37,916 bases of DNA from Paraburkholderia graminis C4D1M (GTDB taxonomy: Bacteria; Pseudomonadota; Gammaproteobacteria; Burkholderiales; Burkholderiaceae), in the NCBI RefSeq assembly GCF_000172415.1, contig NZ_ABLD01000039.1, forward strand, positions 1-37,916. The letters are read 5' to 3'. The stretch's first letter is position 1. Each line of letters begins with the position of its first letter. Below the pieces are notes generated by a model. The model searched no databases. It was not told where the DNA came from and saw only the letters and a program-made list of their open reading frames with translations. Positions 36,856 to 37,916 of this stretch are shown here, in pieces. Both the position numbers and the translations under genes were made by a program.

Positions 36856-36880
36856 CGTCAGGAGCATAGCACCCCTGACG
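36856..36880 (-). promoter_or_regulatory. Putative nuo operon promoter with flanking inverted repeat
   Basis: On the minus strand an extended -10, TGCTATGCT (TATGCT at 36863-36868), lies about 30 bases before the transcript reaches TTG 36825. The matching -35 is poor, so an activator may be needed. CGTCAGG (36856-36862) and CCTGACG (36874-36880) flank the -10 as a 7-bp inverted repeat with 11 bases between, in an operator-like position. Confidence 0.4.
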
Positions 36881-36941
36881 CGAAATCACTTCTGAGACGT
36901 ACACGCCGCAGACCAACGCAAACCGCGCGCCAGAAGTGAAA

Positions 36942-36973
36942 ATGCCAGCCGAAGCGAAGCAAGCGGCTGGCAT
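36942..36973 (-). terminator. Terminator between tRNA-Leu and nuoA
   Basis: Ten-base arms (ATGCCAGCCG at 36942-36951 and CGGCTGGCAT at 36964-36973) form a hairpin that runs into TTTT on the minus strand, eleven bases past the encoded CCA end of tRNA-Leu. Confidence 0.75.
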
Positions 36974-36984
36974 TAGATAACATT

Positions 36985-37069
36985 TGGTGCCGACGGCGAG
37001 ACTCGAACTCGCACAGCTTTCGCCACTACCCCCTCAAGATAGCGTGTCTACCAATTTCACCACGTCGGC
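36985..37069 (-). tRNA. tRNA-Leu (anticodon GAG)
   Basis: The minus strand shows a class II tRNA: 7-bp acceptor stem (GCCGACG with CGTCGGC), D-arm with GGTAGA, anticodon stem CTATC/GGTAG around the loop TTGAGGG (anticodon GAG), a long variable arm, and a T-arm with GTTCGAGTC. The 3' CCA is encoded. A possible -10 (TATAAG on the minus strand, 37094-37099) lies upstream, without a good -35. It sits 114 bp after secG. Confidence 0.95.
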
Positions 37070-37183
37070 ACTGTATGCAATCCGGGAAAACAACTTATAA
37101 AACCCGCGAATCGCTTCAAGACTTAGATTCTAACTGGTTCAAACAGTTTGTTCAACGCACAAAAGCACTTTCTACGAAAAATT

Positions 37184-37570
37184 TTATTTCGGTACGTCGG
37201 TGGCCGGAACCGATGCAGCCGACGCCGCGAGCGCAGCCGAACCGCCTGCCGGAGCGGACCCAGCCGGTGCCGCCGAAGCCGCCACGGGCGCGGTAACCGC
37301 GGCGCCCAGCACGCCGGCTGAAGGCTTGGCGCGATAAGCGCCGAGGTACGTGAGCGTCAGCGTGGTGACGAAAAACACCGCGGCGAGCACTGCGGTTGTA
37401 CGCGACAGGAAGTTTGCCGAGCCGGTCGCGCCGAACAGGCTGCCCGATGCACCGCTACCAAAAGCCGCGCCCATATCGGCGCCTTTGCCGTGCTGCAGCA
37501 AAACGAGGCCGATGACCCCGAGTGCCGACAACAGCTGAACGACGATAATCAAAGTTTTCAAATACAGCAT
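37184..37570 (-). CDS. secG: Preprotein translocase subunit SecG
   Basis: The 128-residue protein has two membrane helices (about 2-22 and 50-73) around the conserved loop HGKGADMGAAFGSGASGSLFGATGSANFLSR, which is the SecG signature. It is part of the SecYEG channel in the inner membrane. The last 45 residues are Ala/Pro/Gly/Ser-rich and variable. ATG 37570 has AGGTGAG just upstream, better than a GTG three codons earlier. It lies 79 bp after tpiA. Confidence 0.93.
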   Translation of the reverse strand: MLYLKTLIIVVQLLSALGVIGLVLLQHGKGADMGAAFGSGASGSLFGATGSANFLSRTTAVLAAVFFVTTLTLTYLGAYRAKPSAGVLGAAVTAPVAASAAPAGSAPAGGSAALAASAASVPATDVPK

Positions 37571-37649
37571 TGCACTCACCTGAGTCTTTTATTTAGCCGA
37601 AACCCGCGGACTGCGGGCCCGGAATGGGTCATTCCGAGAGGCGCCCTGC

Positions 37650-37916
37650 TCAACCAGCGGCTGTCGTAGCAGCCGCCGCCTTGCAGATCGCCAGAAAATC
37701 CTGGTCCTTCAGTGACGCGCCGCCGATCAGGCCGCCGTCGATGTCCTGCTGACGGAATAATTCTTCCGCGTTGTCCGGCTTCACGCTGCCGCCGTACAGC
37801 AACGGCACGCCGGCAAATTTGGCGCCCTTCGCGGCGAGACGCCCGCGCAGGAACGCGTGCACCGCTTGCGCCTGGCCGGCCGTCGCGCTCTTGCCGGTGC
37901 CGATCGCCCAGACCGC
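37650..37916 (-). CDS. tpiA: Triosephosphate isomerase, 3' part only (cut by the window edge)
   Basis: The visible 88 residues end the triosephosphate isomerase sequence. AVWAIGTGKSA is the flexible catalytic loop 6, followed by LLYGGSVKPDN and GGLIGGASL, which hold the phosphate. The enzyme interconverts dihydroxyacetone phosphate and glyceraldehyde 3-phosphate in glycolysis. The start and the catalytic Lys, His and Glu lie beyond the right edge. Confidence 0.95.
   Translation of the reverse strand, partial: AVWAIGTGKSATAGQAQAVHAFLRGRLAAKGAKFAGVPLLYGGSVKPDNAEELFRQQDIDGGLIGGASLKDQDFLAICKAAAATTAAG

Noticed and set aside
37621..37635. Terminator between tpiA and secG (GGAATG/CATTCC hairpin)
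   Set aside because: The stem is only six bp with a three-base loop and no T-tract; secG is probably co-transcribed with tpiA.

Overview
The window looks like chromosomal DNA of a Burkholderiaceae betaproteobacterium, most likely Paraburkholderia or a close Burkholderia relative. The evidence is the high GC content, the fourteen-gene nuo operon followed by a DUF2818 gene and a Nudix gene, the order tpiA-secG-tRNA-Leu-nuoA, and the presence of DUF2863 and DUF1178 genes. This is inferred from gene content and synteny only. There are no rRNA genes, CRISPR arrays, insertion sequences or phage genes.

Layout from left to right. Positions 95-4009 (+) hold a DUF2863 gene, a LuxR-type response regulator whose natural start is cut by an in-frame TAA, an orphan CbiM-like membrane protein, and a secreted protein with a lysine/serine-rich tail. 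Positions 4218-6214 (-) hold an M14 zinc carboxypeptidase and yaaA; yaaA is divergent from a PIN-domain protein (6272-6799 +). Next come a PLP aminotransferase (6922-8094 +) and a glutathione S-transferase (8240-8887 -).

Positions 8995-15441 (+) form an acyl-CoA catabolic cluster: 3-hydroxyacyl-CoA dehydrogenase, crotonase, histidine phosphatase, aminoglycoside-phosphotransferase-like kinase, acyl-CoA dehydrogenase and a second GST. The kinase and dehydrogenase look like a split version of mammalian ACAD10/ACAD11, which suggests breakdown of 4-hydroxy acids. Positions 15563-19348 (-) form a second acyl-CoA unit: DUF1178, two acyl-CoA dehydrogenases resembling a large/small subunit pair, and two MaoC-type hydratases. 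It has a promoter whose -35 is overlapped by a TetR-like palindrome.

Positions 19615-20435 (-) hold a two-gene module that I find the most promising undescribed element. It consists of a small His/Cys-rich protein followed by a helix-turn-helix protein, preceded by a perfect 13-bp inverted repeat. By layout it resembles a HicAB-type toxin-antitoxin operon, but I cannot assign it to a known family.

Positions 20767-36825 (-) are the respiratory part: nuoA to nuoN in the usual order encode the proton-pumping NADH:quinone oxidoreductase (complex I), followed by DUF2818 and an ADP-ribose pyrophosphatase-type Nudix gene. nuoA uses a TTG start. NuoL carries a His-rich insertion encoded by a tandem repeat. 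Upstream lie tRNA-Leu(GAG), secG, and the 3' part of tpiA, which runs off the right edge.
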